The notes beneath the pieces are model-generated. The model saw nothing but the letters and a program-made list of their open reading frames with translations. It had not been told where the DNA came from and searched no databases. This document shows positions 1 to 8,773 of a stretch of 64,000 bases of DNA, piece after piece (the stretch's first letter is position 1; the number at the start of each line of letters is the position of its first letter). The translations under genes and the position numbers were made by a program. The stretch is from Stakelama sediminis (GTDB taxonomy: Bacteria > Pseudomonadota > Alphaproteobacteria > Sphingomonadales > Sphingomonadaceae): assembly GCF_014199335.1 (NCBI RefSeq), contig NZ_JACIJI010000002.1:310001-374000 (forward strand), in the 5' to 3' direction.

Positions 1-2468
1 GGCGTGACGAAATAGCTCTGCCCGCCGCGATAATGTTCGCGCAGCAACGCTTCGCGCAGCACTACCGGATCCCATGGCATGACATAGGTTCTGACCGCCA
101 GCCGGTCGACCGGCGGCGTCTGGATCACCGACAGCTCGCGCAGACCGCTCATCGCCATCTGCAATGTGCGCGGGATCGGCGTTGCGGTCAGCGTCAGGAC
201 GTGGACATCCTCTTTCAGCCCCTTCAGCCGCTCCTTGTGTGTCACGCCGAAACGCTGTTCCTCATCCACCACGACAAGCCCCAGCCGCTTGAACTCGACC
301 GCCTTGGCGAGCAAGGCGTGGGTGCCGACGACGATGTCGATGGTCCCGTCGGCCAGCTTCTCTTTAGTTGCCTTCATCTCGGCAGCGGGCACCAGTCGCG
401 ACATGCGGCCGATTTCGATGGGAAAACCTTCGAACCGCTGGGTGAAGTTCTGAAAGTGCTGGCGTGCGAGCAGGGTGGTCGGGCACACCACCGCGACCTG
501 CATCCCCGCCATCGCCGCGACAAAGGCGGCGCGTAACGCCACCTCGGTCTTGCCGAAGCCGACATCGCCGACAATCAGCCGGTCCATCGGCTTGCCCGCG
601 CCAAGATCGTTCAACGCATCGGCAATCGCGCGATCCTGATCGTCGGTTTCTTCATAGGGGAAGCGATCGACGAATGCCGGATAGCCGCCCGCATCGGGTT
701 CCGCGACCTGTGCCTGACGCAGCGCGCGCTTGGCGGCGGTGGCGATCAGTTCGCCCGCGATCTCGCGGATGCGCTCCTTCATGCGCGACTTGCGGCGCTG
801 CCAGGCCTCACCGCCCAGCTTGTCGAGGCTGGTGCCTTCCTCGCTGGAACCGTAGCGTGAGAGCACTTCCAGATTTTCGACCGGGACGTAGAGCTTGTCG
901 CCACCGAGATAGGTCAGTGCCACACAGTCATGCGGGCTTTGGCCGACCGGAATCGACATCAGCCCCTCATACCGCCCGATCCCATGCTCGGCATGGACGA
1001 CCAGATCGCCGGGCGAAAGTGTCGCAAGCTCGTTCAGAAACGCGTCGGTCGATTTCTTGCGCTTGCGCCGACGCACCAGCCGGTCGCCCAGCATGTCCTG
1101 TTCGGTCAGAACCGCAACGTCGGGCGCGGTAAAGCCGTGATCGAGCGGGAGGACAACCAGTGCCACGCCTGCGTCGGCGGCACCCAGCGCATGGTGCCAG
1201 TCCTCAGCCTCCCGCATCCCCGTCAGGCCATGATCGGCGAGCAGTCCGGAAAGGCGTTCGCGCGCGCCGGGCGAGTAGCTGGCGAGCACCGGCTTCCTGC
1301 CGTCCTTGCGCAGTGATGCGATATGGGCAACGACCGCCTCATACACATTGGCGTTCGCCGCACGCTCCGGAGCGAAGTCGCGTGGCCCGTCCACCCCAAA
1401 GTCCAGCACGGTCGCGCTTTCCGGCTCGTGAAAAGGGGTGGTGGTATGCGCTCGTATAGTCTTCAGCCGCTCCGACCATTCATCGGGTAGCAGATAGAGC
1501 CGATCCTCACCCAGCGGACGATAGCTGCCGGGATCGCCGGATTGCGCGCGCACGCGGTTGGCGTGATAGTCGGCAATCGCTTCGAACCGGGCATCGGCGG
1601 CACCGGAATCATTGGCGTCACGCAACACCACCGCATCGTCGGGCAAGTGGTCGAACAGCGTTTCCAGCCGCTCCTCGAACAGCGGCAGCCAGTGCTCCAT
1701 GCCTGCCAGTCGACGCCCTTCCGAGATCGCCTGATAGAGCGGATCACCGGTTGCGGTTGCGCCGAACAGATCGCGATAGCGTGAACGGAAGCGCTTGATG
1801 CTGTCCTCGTCGAGCAGCGTTTCAGATGCCGGGAGCAGGGTAAAGCCGTCGACCCGGCCCGTGGTACGCTGATCGGCCGGGTCGAAAGTCCGCACGCTTT
1901 CAATCTCGTCGCCAAAGAAATCCAGCCGCAACGCCTGCTCCGACCCCGACGGAAACAGGTCGACCAGCCCGCCGCGTACCGCGAACTCGCCCGCGTCATT
2001 GACGGTATCGACGCGCGTATAGCCGTTTGCCTGTAACAGCGCGGACAGCTTCTCCAGCGAAATCCGTTCATCGGGCGCCAGGCGTGCCACCAGTTGGCGG
2101 ATACGAAAACGGGTCAGCGTGCGCTGCGTCGCGGCATTGACGGTGGTGAGGAACAGGCGTGGCCCCTTTGCCTTTTGCTGGAGCGCATGCAGCGCCGCCA
2201 GCCGCTCGGCCATGACACGCAGCGTCGGGCTGGCACGGTCATAGGGGAGGCAATCCCATGCCGGATAGGAAATGACTTCAAGCTCCGGCGCGAAATAGGG
2301 CGCGGTGGACGCAATCGCGCGCATTGCCGCTTCGTCGGGAGCAATGAACACCGCGCCGCCCGGCGTGGCCCGCGCCAGATCTGCAAGCAACACCGGCTGG
2401 AACCCGGCGGGGACGCCCGACAGGGTCAGCGGCTGGTCGGCGGAAAGAAGAGTTTGAAGGTCAGGCAT
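1..2468 (-). CDS. mfd: transcription-repair coupling factor Mfd (3' part beyond window)
   Basis: Mfd displaces RNA polymerase stalled at DNA lesions and recruits UvrA. The minus-strand frame is open from ATG at 2468 to the window edge, about 822 codons of an expected ~1150, so the C-terminal end of the helicase and the D7 region are missing. Visible parts: the UvrB-like N-terminus (starts MPDLQTLLSADQPL), the RNA-polymerase interaction region containing VVHAEHGIGRYEG, Walker A (GDVGFGKTE, near residue 626), the DEEQRFG Walker B box (near residue 733) and TATPIPRT. Those helicase motifs resemble the ones in nearby RecG, as expected of sister SF2 translocases. Divergent or unrelated neighbours lie upstream; sdhE on the same strand is separated by a palindromic repeat pair. 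Identification rests on direct reading of motifs. Confidence 0.95.
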   Translation of the reverse strand, partial: MPDLQTLLSADQPLTLSGVPAGFQPVLLADLARATPGGAVFIAPDEAAMRAIASTAPYFAPELEVISYPAWDCLPYDRASPTLRVMAERLAALHALQQKAKGPRLFLTTVNAATQRTLTRFRIRQLVARLAPDERISLEKLSALLQANGYTRVDTVNDAGEFAVRGGLVDLFPSGSEQALRLDFFGDEIESVRTFDPADQRTTGRVDGFTLLPASETLLDEDSIKRFRSRYRDLFGATATGDPLYQAISEGRRLAGMEHWLPLFEERLETLFDHLPDDAVVLRDANDSGAADARFEAIADYHANRVRAQSGDPGSYRPLGEDRLYLLPDEWSERLKTIRAHTTTPFHEPESATVLDFGVDGPRDFAPERAANANVYEAVVAHIASLRKDGRKPVLASYSPGARERLSGLLADHGLTGMREAEDWHHALGAADAGVALVVLPLDHGFTAPDVAVLTEQDMLGDRLVRRRKRKKSTDAFLNELATLSPGDLVVHAEHGIGRYEGLMSIPVGQSPHDCVALTYLGGDKLYVPVENLEVLSRYGSSEEGTSLDKLGGEAWQRRKSRMKERIREIAGELIATAAKRALRQAQVAEPDAGGYPAFVDRFPYEETDDQDRAIADALNDLGAGKPMDRLIVGDVGFGKTEVALRAAFVAAMAGMQVAVVCPTTLLARQHFQNFTQRFEGFPIEIGRMSRLVPAAEMKATKEKLADGTIDIVVGTHALLAKAVEFKRLGLVVVDEEQRFGVTHKERLKGLKEDVHVLTLTATPIPRTLQMAMSGLRELSVIQTPPVDRLAVRTYVMPWDPVVLREALLREHYRGGQSYFVT

Positions 2469-2480
2469 CGGGTTTCTGTT

Positions 2481-2561
2481 GTCATCCCAGCGAAAGCTGG
2501 GATCGTTTTCGGATAAGCAATGCGCTTGAAATTGGGCGACCCCAGCTTGCGCTGGGGTGAC
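2481..2561. repeat. inverted pair of REP-like palindromes
   Basis: Two short palindromes lie between mfd and sdhE. The first (2481-2504) is GTCATCCCAGCGAAAGCTGG plus GATC. The second (2539-2561) reads in the opposite sense as GTCACCCCAGCGCAAGCTGG plus GGTC. Each forms a hairpin (CCCAGC/GCTGGG), and together they form a BIME-like head-to-head pair. The core is the common proteobacterial motif that translates as VIPAKAG. It may act as an mRNA 3'-end stabiliser or attenuating hairpin between sdhE and mfd. Confidence 0.7.
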
Positions 2562-2572
2562 GTTAAGTTGAC

Positions 2573-2839
2573 CTATTTCGCGATCGGGACGAAATTCAGC
2601 TTGCGCATGGCAGCGATCATGTCGCCGTTAAAGCGCTTCGGCACCGGCTGCGTACCCAGCGCCCATGCCATGATATCGACGTCCTGTTCTTCCAGCAGGG
2701 TTTCGAACTGGGCGATCTCGGCATCGTTCCATGCCAGATGATGCGCGTCGAAAAACCCGCCGATCATCAGGTCCGCTTCCTTGGTGCCACGATGCCATGC
2801 ACGGAATCGCAGGCGTTTAAGGCGGGTTTCGCGGTCCAT
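2573..2839 (-). CDS. sdhE: FAD assembly factor SdhE (succinate dehydrogenase flavinylation)
   Basis: An 88-residue protein of the SdhE/YgfY/Sdh5 family (DUF339), which helps attach FAD covalently to SdhA in the cytoplasm. The family hallmark RGxxE appears as HRGTKEAD (residues 16-23), followed by the short helical bundle and the typical QFETLLEEQDVDIMAW segment. An in-frame upstream extension exists, but ATG at 2839 gives the family length and the usual MDRETRLKRLRFRAWHRG start. It lies divergent to recG and upstream of mfd on the same strand, an arrangement I associate with sphingomonads from general knowledge. Confidence 0.92.
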   Translation of the reverse strand: MDRETRLKRLRFRAWHRGTKEADLMIGGFFDAHHLAWNDAEIAQFETLLEEQDVDIMAWALGTQPVPKRFNGDMIAAMRKLNFVPIAK

Positions 2840-3011
2840 CACAGCTCCAACAGCAACATGGCCGGCAGCGCAAAAGGACGCAGTCGGCTTCATCAGTGGT
2901 GGAAATAGGGAGTCTCTTCGCAAAAGGCCAGTGGCGGAGATGAGCGTCGCGTATGCGCATTTCTGTCGCCCCCGCTTTCCCCGCGCGCATGTCTGTCCTA
3001 TTCGCACTCTG

Positions 3012-5072
3012 ATGCGTCCCGAACTGCTCAACCCGCTCTTTGCCGAGATCACCGCACTGAAAGGCGTGGGCCCGGCGCTTGCCAAACCGCTGGAGCGGCT
3101 GGGGCTGGAGCGTGTGGTGGATGTCGCCTTTCACCTGCCGACCGGCTGGATCGATCGGCTGCCGCGCGACGAGCTCGACATGGCCGACGCCGGACGAGTC
3201 ATCGCGATCACGCTGACGCCGACGGACTATCGTATCAGTGCCGGGCGCGGGCCGATGCGGGTGCATGCGACGGATGCTGCGGGCAATATGGTCAGCCTTG
3301 TCTATTTCGGCGGCTCTTCAGGCTGGGTGAAGAAGCTGCTGCCCCTTGGAGAGGCGCGCCGGGTTTCGGGCAAGCTCGAAACCTATGGGCAGGAACTGCA
3401 GATCATCCACCCCGATTATGTCGTCCCGCCCGCGGAAGCAGACGACCATCCGGAGCGGGAGGCGATCTATCCGCTGTCGGAGGGGATGACCTCAAAGCGG
3501 TTGGCGCAGCTTGCCGCGCAGGCGATCGAGCGGGCACCCGTCTTGCCCGAATGGATCGAGCCGGGGCTGAAGGAGCGGCATGGCTGGCCCGACTGGCGCG
3601 AGGCACTGGCGCGGATCCACGCCGACCCCGCCGATGCCAAGGCACGCGAGCGGCTCGCCTATGACGAGATTTTTGCCAACCAGCTTGCGTTGCTGCTGGT
3701 GCGCGGTGCCGCGCGGGCAAAGCGTGGACGGCCGCTGACCGGCGACGGGCGGCTGCGTGCCATGCTGAACCTGCCGTACAGCCCCACCGGCGCACAGGCA
3801 CGCACGATCAGGGAGATAGAGGGCGACCTTGCCCAGCAACGCCCCATGCTGCGCCTGCTGCAAGGCGATGTCGGATCGGGCAAGACGCTGGTGGCGCTGA
3901 TGGCGCTGTTGATGGCGGTGGAGGCGGATGCACAGGCGGCGTTTCTGGCCCCCACGGAAATCCTCGCGCGCCAGCATTATGAGACGCTGTCGCAGATGCT
4001 CGCCGGACTTCCCGTCAACCTCGCCATCCTGACCGGACGCGACAAGGGGAAGGGACGCGAGTCTACGCTGATGGGCCTTGCCGACGGGACGATCGACATC
4101 CTGATCGGCACGCATGCGATTTTCCAGCAGGGCGTGGAGTATCGCAACCTGGGCCTGGCTGTGGTGGATGAGCAGCATCGCTTCGGCGTTGCCCAGCGTA
4201 TGATGTTGCAGGCCAAGGCAAAGGTGCCGCCGCACCTGCTGGTGATGACGGCGACCCCGATTCCGCGCACGCTGACACTTGCCCAATATGGGGAGATGGA
4301 TGTCAGTCGCCTCGATGAGATGCCGCCGGGTCGCCAGCCGGTGGAAACCAGCGTCATCTCCGATGAGCGGCTGGCCGAGGTGGTGGAGGCGCTGGGCCGT
4401 CATATCGCGGGCGGGGGGCAGGCCTATTGGGTGTGCCCGCTGGTTGAGGAAAGCGCCAAGACCGATCTTGCCGCGGCGGAGGATCGCGCCGCGACGCTGA
4501 CCTCCCGGTTCGCGGGGAAGGTCGGCCTTGTTCACGGTCGTATGAAGGGGCCGGAAAAGGATGCGGTGATGGCGCGCTTTTCCAGCGGGGAACTCAGCGT
4601 GCTGGTTGCAACCACGGTGATCGAGGTGGGCGTTGACGTGCCCAATGCGACGCTGATCGTGATCGAGGGTGCCGACCGGTTCGGCCTTGCCCAGCTTCAT
4701 CAGTTGCGCGGACGGGTGGGGCGCGGCGGTGGTCGCTCCATCTGTCTGTTGCTGCGCGGCGGCAGCCTTAGTGAGACATCGCGCGCACGGCTTGCCCTGA
4801 TGCGCGAAACCAATGACGGCTTCCGTATCGCGGAGGAGGATTTGCGGTTGCGTGGGGCCGGAGAATTGCTCGGCACGCGGCAATCGGGCGAGATGCAGTT
4901 TCGGCTGGCGACGCCCGAAAGCCTTGAAACGCTGCTGGCGGCCGCGAATGCCGATGCCCGTCTGCTGATTGATCGCGATGGCGGGCTGGAAGGCGAGCGC
5001 GGCGCAGCAGCGCGAGTCGCCCTATATCTGTTCGAACGCGACTCAGCAGTGGGCCTGTTGCGATCGGGTTAG
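3012..5072 (+). CDS. recG: ATP-dependent DNA helicase RecG
   Basis: RecG reverses stalled replication forks and processes branched DNA. The 686-residue product has the N-terminal wedge/OB domain, Walker A QGDVGSGKT (about residue 285), the DEQHRFG box (about 385), TATPIPRTL, and the C-terminal RGRVGRGGG and RLRGAGELLGTRQSG motifs. The frame is open upstream to 2781, but ATG 3012 gives MRPELLNPLFAEITALKGVG, where homologues start; no strong Shine-Dalgarno is visible. The stop codon TAG at 5070-5072 is contributed by the first bases of the palindromic element that follows. It is convergent with the PilZ gene. Confidence 0.95.
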   Translation: MRPELLNPLFAEITALKGVGPALAKPLERLGLERVVDVAFHLPTGWIDRLPRDELDMADAGRVIAITLTPTDYRISAGRGPMRVHATDAAGNMVSLVYFGGSSGWVKKLLPLGEARRVSGKLETYGQELQIIHPDYVVPPAEADDHPEREAIYPLSEGMTSKRLAQLAAQAIERAPVLPEWIEPGLKERHGWPDWREALARIHADPADAKARERLAYDEIFANQLALLLVRGAARAKRGRPLTGDGRLRAMLNLPYSPTGAQARTIREIEGDLAQQRPMLRLLQGDVGSGKTLVALMALLMAVEADAQAAFLAPTEILARQHYETLSQMLAGLPVNLAILTGRDKGKGRESTLMGLADGTIDILIGTHAIFQQGVEYRNLGLAVVDEQHRFGVAQRMMLQAKAKVPPHLLVMTATPIPRTLTLAQYGEMDVSRLDEMPPGRQPVETSVISDERLAEVVEALGRHIAGGGQAYWVCPLVEESAKTDLAAAEDRAATLTSRFAGKVGLVHGRMKGPEKDAVMARFSSGELSVLVATTVIEVGVDVPNATLIVIEGADRFGLAQLHQLRGRVGRGGGRSICLLLRGGSLSETSRARLALMRETNDGFRIAEEDLRLRGAGELLGTRQSGEMQFRLATPESLETLLAAANADARLLIDRDGGLEGERGAAARVALYLFERDSAVGLLRSG

Positions 5073-5337
5073 GCCGTGAACCCATAAACGGCACTATCGA
5101 GGTTTGAGCCAAAATGACGTGGTGCAAGGAGGAAAGGCGCAGGAATATGTCAATATTTTCAGACTTTTCGACGCTGCACCGGGCCATTTGGGCCAAATCC
5201 CGCAGGGACGTCCAAATGGCTTCCATCTCGAACCGAACGCCGCTTGCAAAGGCAAAGAGCCTTTGCCGCGCGTCGTTCGGCCCGATCTGTTCGCCATTTG
5301 GACGCCTCGATGGTGCCGTTTATGGGTTCACGGCCTA
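5070..5337. repeat. 268-bp palindromic (MITE-like) element with terminal inverted repeats
   Basis: The ends are long inverted repeats. Left is TAGGCCGTGAACCCATAAAC then GGCACTATCGAGG; right is the reverse complement with one mismatch (5304-5337). Nested inside are further stems: GACGTCCAAATGGC (5207-5220) against GCCATTTGGACGCC (5293-5306), CCGAACG/CGTTCGG (5233-5239/5274-5280) and GCAAAGGC/GCCTTTGC (5246-5253/5259-5266). The whole unit can fold on itself. It supplies the stop codon of recG and ends two bases before the pilZ stop, so it may also act as a bidirectional terminator. It contains no convincing gene; short frames inside are not protein-like. It could be a non-autonomous transposon or a structured repeat family. 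Confidence 0.7.
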
Positions 5338-5339
5338 GT

Positions 5340-5657
5340 TTAGCTCAGGCGGACCAATGCTGACAGCATGTCGAAATATTGCGCGCGATCAATGACCTGA
5401 CGGAACTGGCATCCCATGCGACCGCCCAGCCACCAGCGCACTTCCGCATCGATATTGCCAAGCTTGGGCAGGCTGATTTCCACGCTATCGCCCTCCGCCA
5501 GTTCGGTGTCGCACCGCATCATCAGCCCGCAAGCGGAGATATTGACGATCAACACGGAAATCTGTTGCGCGTCCGGGCCGATCAGACGGGTGCGATACTG
5601 TACCGTATCGCGATCCACCGATCGCTCATCATCCAGCGCAAGATTGCCGTAAAACAT
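5340..5657 (-). CDS. PilZ domain protein (c-di-GMP binding candidate)
   Basis: A 105-residue protein that is essentially a single PilZ domain. An Arg-containing N-terminal segment (DRDTVQYRTRL) stands where the c-di-GMP RxxxR motif lies, and NISACGL matches the (D/N)xSxxG motif, followed by beta-barrel-like EISLPKLGNIDAEVRWWLGGRMGCQF. PilZ domains bind c-di-GMP and control motility, polysaccharide or transcription. The canonical RxxxR is present only in a loose form (R20xR22), so ligand binding is uncertain. It is convergent with recG and transcribed away from the polysaccharide cluster, to which it might be functionally related. Confidence 0.85.
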   Translation of the reverse strand: MFYGNLALDDERSVDRDTVQYRTRLIGPDAQQISVLIVNISACGLMMRCDTELAEGDSVEISLPKLGNIDAEVRWWLGGRMGCQFRQVIDRAQYFDMLSALVRLS

Positions 5658-5932
5658 AGCTGATTAGCCCCTGTACTCGATAGCAGGGATAGGCGGAAAA
5701 TTCTGAACTGTTTGAGAAAAAACAGGTTTAACGGAAATTTGTTCTTGTTTTCTCACCGTGAATTGAATGCCGGCCGATCGTGTGAGGCGCAGGGTTCCGC
5801 AGGCATGATACATCAAAGTGCTAGTGGCACGGCCATGGTATTAAACCTTTTTAGCCATCGAAGGATTAATTCCACGCTGATAATAATATCAACCAATCGG
5901 GGCCGCAAACATTATTAGGAAGGGGGACTTCC

Positions 5933-6913
5933 ATGGAGGTGGTTGCGGCCATATTGACATATAATCGTATTGACCTTGTTCAAAGGTGCATTTCGTCAAT
6001 ACTTGATCAAAAAGCGATTAAAACAAAAATTATAGTTGTTGATAATGGAAGTTCCGATGGAACCGAAAACATTATTAGCAAATATGATAGCGAGAAAGTG
6101 TATTTTCATCGGATAGATCGTAATATTGGTGCCGCGGGCGGCTTTAATACGGCCTTGAAACTTGGCTACGAAAGCGGCGCAGATTTCGTCTGGATGATGG
6201 ATGACGATGTTATCTGCGACCCGAACGCACTCGAAAAGCTGCTCGAAGCTTTTTCATTGCTGCGAGAGCAAGGACAGCAAGTGCCGTATCTCGTGTCAAA
6301 AGCACACGCCCCTTCCGGCGCAGTGACCAACGTTCCTGATGTGGACCATCGCCTCAATGCTCTTGCTTACCAGCACTGGTCGCAATTTCTGGAGCACGGA
6401 CTGGTTCCGGTATCGCGCGCCACCTTTGTCTCGGCGCTCTTTCCACGAAAGACGATCCAGCGTTTTGGATTGCCTTTGTCACGCATGTTCATCTGGGGGG
6501 AAGATAGCGAATATACGTTGAGGGTCACCCGAGAGGCACCCGGTTTTCTGGTTGGAAGCAGCCATGTCGAGCATGTCCGCGCGGCCGCAGGGGCACCCGA
6601 TATCGTCACCGAGCAGAATGCGGTGCGCGTTGCCTGGCATCGCCACAGAATTCGGAACGACATCTATATCGACCGAAAATATCGTCGCAAACGCGCAGTT
6701 TTGCGACGGATCGTGAACAATCTGAAGCTTGTCATGCAATTGATGGCGCGTCGTGAATTTCACAAGGCGCGTATCGTGCTGACGGGGATCGTTCAGGGGA
6801 TCTTCTTTAATCCCGAACCGGAACAGGTGGGCGCATGCGGCACGCAGAGGAACAGCGTGCCGACACCACCGGAAACAGCGCCGGAACGGGAAAGGATACT
6901 CCTGAAGGGGTGA
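5933..6913 (+). CDS. family 2 glycosyltransferase (GlfT2/rhamnosyl-type)
   Basis: A 326-residue GT2 enzyme. It begins AAILTYNRIDLVQRCISSIL, has the nucleotide-sugar residues VDNGSSDGT and DRNIGAAGGFN, the metal-binding WMMDDDV (DxD) and the acceptor-side GEDSEY. This layout matches galactofuranosyl/rhamnosyl transferases acting on the cytoplasmic face of the membrane during O-antigen or capsule repeat assembly. The start at 5933 has a strong Shine-Dalgarno (AGGAAGGGGG). The first ~200 bp and the upstream 270 bp are clearly AT-richer than the rest of the gene and cluster, which suggests transfer or recombination. First gene of the polysaccharide operon; the donor sugar cannot be read from sequence. 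Confidence 0.88.
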   Translation: MEVVAAILTYNRIDLVQRCISSILDQKAIKTKIIVVDNGSSDGTENIISKYDSEKVYFHRIDRNIGAAGGFNTALKLGYESGADFVWMMDDDVICDPNALEKLLEAFSLLREQGQQVPYLVSKAHAPSGAVTNVPDVDHRLNALAYQHWSQFLEHGLVPVSRATFVSALFPRKTIQRFGLPLSRMFIWGEDSEYTLRVTREAPGFLVGSSHVEHVRAAAGAPDIVTEQNAVRVAWHRHRIRNDIYIDRKYRRKRAVLRRIVNNLKLVMQLMARREFHKARIVLTGIVQGIFFNPEPEQVGACGTQRNSVPTPPETAPERERILLKG

Positions 6914-6934
6914 GCAGCAAAGGGGCCTGACGAA

Positions 6935-7999
6935 ATGCGAATATTGGTCACGGGAAATCTGGGATATGTCGGCCCTGCTGTCGTGCGACAGTTGCGCAGC
7001 GAATATCCTCTTGCCGAAATCCACGGCTATGACCTTGGTTTTTTTGCGCATTGCCTGACGAACGCGCAGGAAAACCCGGAACGCTATATCGACCATCAGG
7101 TCTATGCTGACGTCCGGGCAATTGATCCCGATTATCTTCGTGGTTTCGATGCGATCGTCCACCTCTCGGCGATATCCAACGATCCGATGGGCGATCGCTT
7201 TGCGCAGGTGACGCGCGCGATCAATCAGGATGCCTCCGTGTCTCTGGCGAAAGCGGCAAGTGAAGCGGGGGTCGGTCACTTTGTCTTCGCATCGAGTTGC
7301 AGCGTCTATGGGGTCGCCTCCGGTGGCGCGCGGCGGGAGGGGGATCCGCTCAATCCCATGACCGCTTATGCTTCCTCCAAGATCGGGACTGAACAGGCGC
7401 TGGCCGAGCTTGACGGCGATATGGTGATTACCTGCCTGCGGTTCGCGACTGCCTGCGGCATGTCGCCGCGGCTGCGTCTGGATCTCGTCCTCAATGATTT
7501 CGTGGCGGGCGCAATGGCGACCGGGCGGATCACGGTATTGAGTGACGGGACGCCCTGGCGCCCCCTGATCGATACGCAGGATATGGCGCGTGCCATCGCC
7601 TGGGCGTCGGGACGGGCGGCGGACAATGGCGGACGCTTCCTTGTTGTTAACGCAGGCAGCACCAAAAGCAACTATCAGGTCCGGGAACTGGCTGAGGCAG
7701 TCGGTCGGGCGCTGCCGGGAACGGCGATTTCGATCAATACCGACGCACCGGTCGACAGCCGGTCCTATCAGGTCGATTTCGGCCTGTTTGAACGGCTCGC
7801 CCCCCGACATCAGCCGCTGGTGATGCTCGAACGGTCGATCGCCGAACTTATCGCCGGATTGCGGGGTATGGGTTTTGCCGATGCGGATTTCAGGCACTCC
7901 TCCCTGATCCGGCTGCACACGCTTCAGGGGCATTTGTCTTCCGGGCGATTGTCGGAACGTCTGCAATGGCAACAGGGTGAACGAAAGGCAGCGGCATGA
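6935..7999 (+). CDS. NAD-dependent epimerase/dehydratase (extended SDR)
   Basis: A 354-residue extended short-chain dehydrogenase. Rossmann motif TGNLGYVG at residues 6-13, SSCSVYG (catalytic Ser), and the active-site pair YASSK. SDRs of this class modify nucleotide sugars (4-epimerisation, 4,6-dehydration or ketone reduction). It ends four bases inside the next gene (ATGA overlap with rfbF), so the two are translationally coupled and probably act on the same CDP-sugar. Whether it is the CDP-glucose 4,6-dehydratase replacement or a reductase cannot be decided from sequence. Confidence 0.88.
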   Translation: MRILVTGNLGYVGPAVVRQLRSEYPLAEIHGYDLGFFAHCLTNAQENPERYIDHQVYADVRAIDPDYLRGFDAIVHLSAISNDPMGDRFAQVTRAINQDASVSLAKAASEAGVGHFVFASSCSVYGVASGGARREGDPLNPMTAYASSKIGTEQALAELDGDMVITCLRFATACGMSPRLRLDLVLNDFVAGAMATGRITVLSDGTPWRPLIDTQDMARAIAWASGRAADNGGRFLVVNAGSTKSNYQVRELAEAVGRALPGTAISINTDAPVDSRSYQVDFGLFERLAPRHQPLVMLERSIAELIAGLRGMGFADADFRHSSLIRLHTLQGHLSSGRLSERLQWQQGERKAAA

Positions 8000-8769
8000 A
8001 GGTAGCGCTTCTTGCCGGTGGTTTCGGAACGCGGCTGAGCGAGGAAACGCAGGTCCGTCCAAAACCGATGGTGGAAATCGGCGGGCAGCCTATCCTGTGG
8101 CATATCATGAAATATTACAGCCATTACGGGCTCACGGACTTCGTGGTGCTCGGTGGCTATCGCGTCGAGTTCATCCGTGACTATTTTCTGAATTACCGGT
8201 CGAACCATTGCGACTTTACCATCGATCTGGGATCGGGCGGGGTCGACTGGGTGAGCGCGGTGAGCGAGAATTGGCGCGTGACCGTGCTCGATACGGGGCT
8301 GAATACGATGACGGGCGGCCGTATCCGGCGTGCGCGCTCGGTGCTGGGGAATGACAGTTTCTGTCTGACCTATGGCGACGGACTGAGTAATGTCGATCTG
8401 CCGCGCCTGATCGACCATCACCGCGAACAAAAGGCATGGTGTACGCTGACCGCAGTGGTGCAGCCGGGACGCTACGGTGCGCTGAAGCTCAGCGATAATT
8501 CCGGGCAGGTGCTCGGCTTTCGTGAAAAAGGCGTGGGCGATGGCGGCCTCATCAACGGCGGTTATTTCGTCTGCGAGCCGGAGATGATCGACCTGATCGA
8601 CGATGACAGTTCGGTGCTGGAAGCGGAGCCGATGGAGCGGCTGATCGAGCGCGGCAAACTCGCCAGTTTCCGGCACGAAGGATACTGGCAGAGCATGGAC
8701 TCGCTGCGCGACCGGCACCTGCTGGAAGCCGAATGGAAAAACGGGGCGCCCTGGCGCGTGTGGGAGTGA
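7996..8769 (+). CDS. rfbF: glucose-1-phosphate cytidylyltransferase
   Basis: Makes CDP-glucose from CTP and glucose-1-phosphate, the entry point to CDP-linked deoxy and branched sugars. The 257-residue product starts MKVALLAGGFGTRLSEETQ, the nucleotidyltransferase signature, followed by KPMVEIGGQPILWHIMKYY and GYRVEFIRDYF, which are characteristic of RfbF rather than RmlA or GalU. Length fits the family. The start overlaps the epimerase stop, and only four bases separate it from the oxidoreductase downstream. Confidence 0.94.
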   Translation: MKVALLAGGFGTRLSEETQVRPKPMVEIGGQPILWHIMKYYSHYGLTDFVVLGGYRVEFIRDYFLNYRSNHCDFTIDLGSGGVDWVSAVSENWRVTVLDTGLNTMTGGRIRRARSVLGNDSFCLTYGDGLSNVDLPRLIDHHREQKAWCTLTAVVQPGRYGALKLSDNSGQVLGFREKGVGDGGLINGGYFVCEPEMIDLIDDDSSVLEAEPMERLIERGKLASFRHEGYWQSMDSLRDRHLLEAEWKNGAPWRVWE

Positions 8770-8773
8770 CGCG

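Noticed and set aside
3492..4883. 463-codon minus-strand frame opposite recG
   Set aside because: Antisense to RecG with all helicase motifs intact on the plus strand; the product is His/Arg/Gln-rich noise.
5094..5343. Short proteins inside the recG/pilZ palindromic element
   Set aside because: Frames on both strands simply reflect the inverted repeat; none has a ribosome site plus protein-like sequence.
6479..8062. Long minus-strand frame across the epimerase and rfbF genes
   Set aside because: Antisense to two genes with clear catalytic motifs and an ATGA junction; composition typical of shadow frames.
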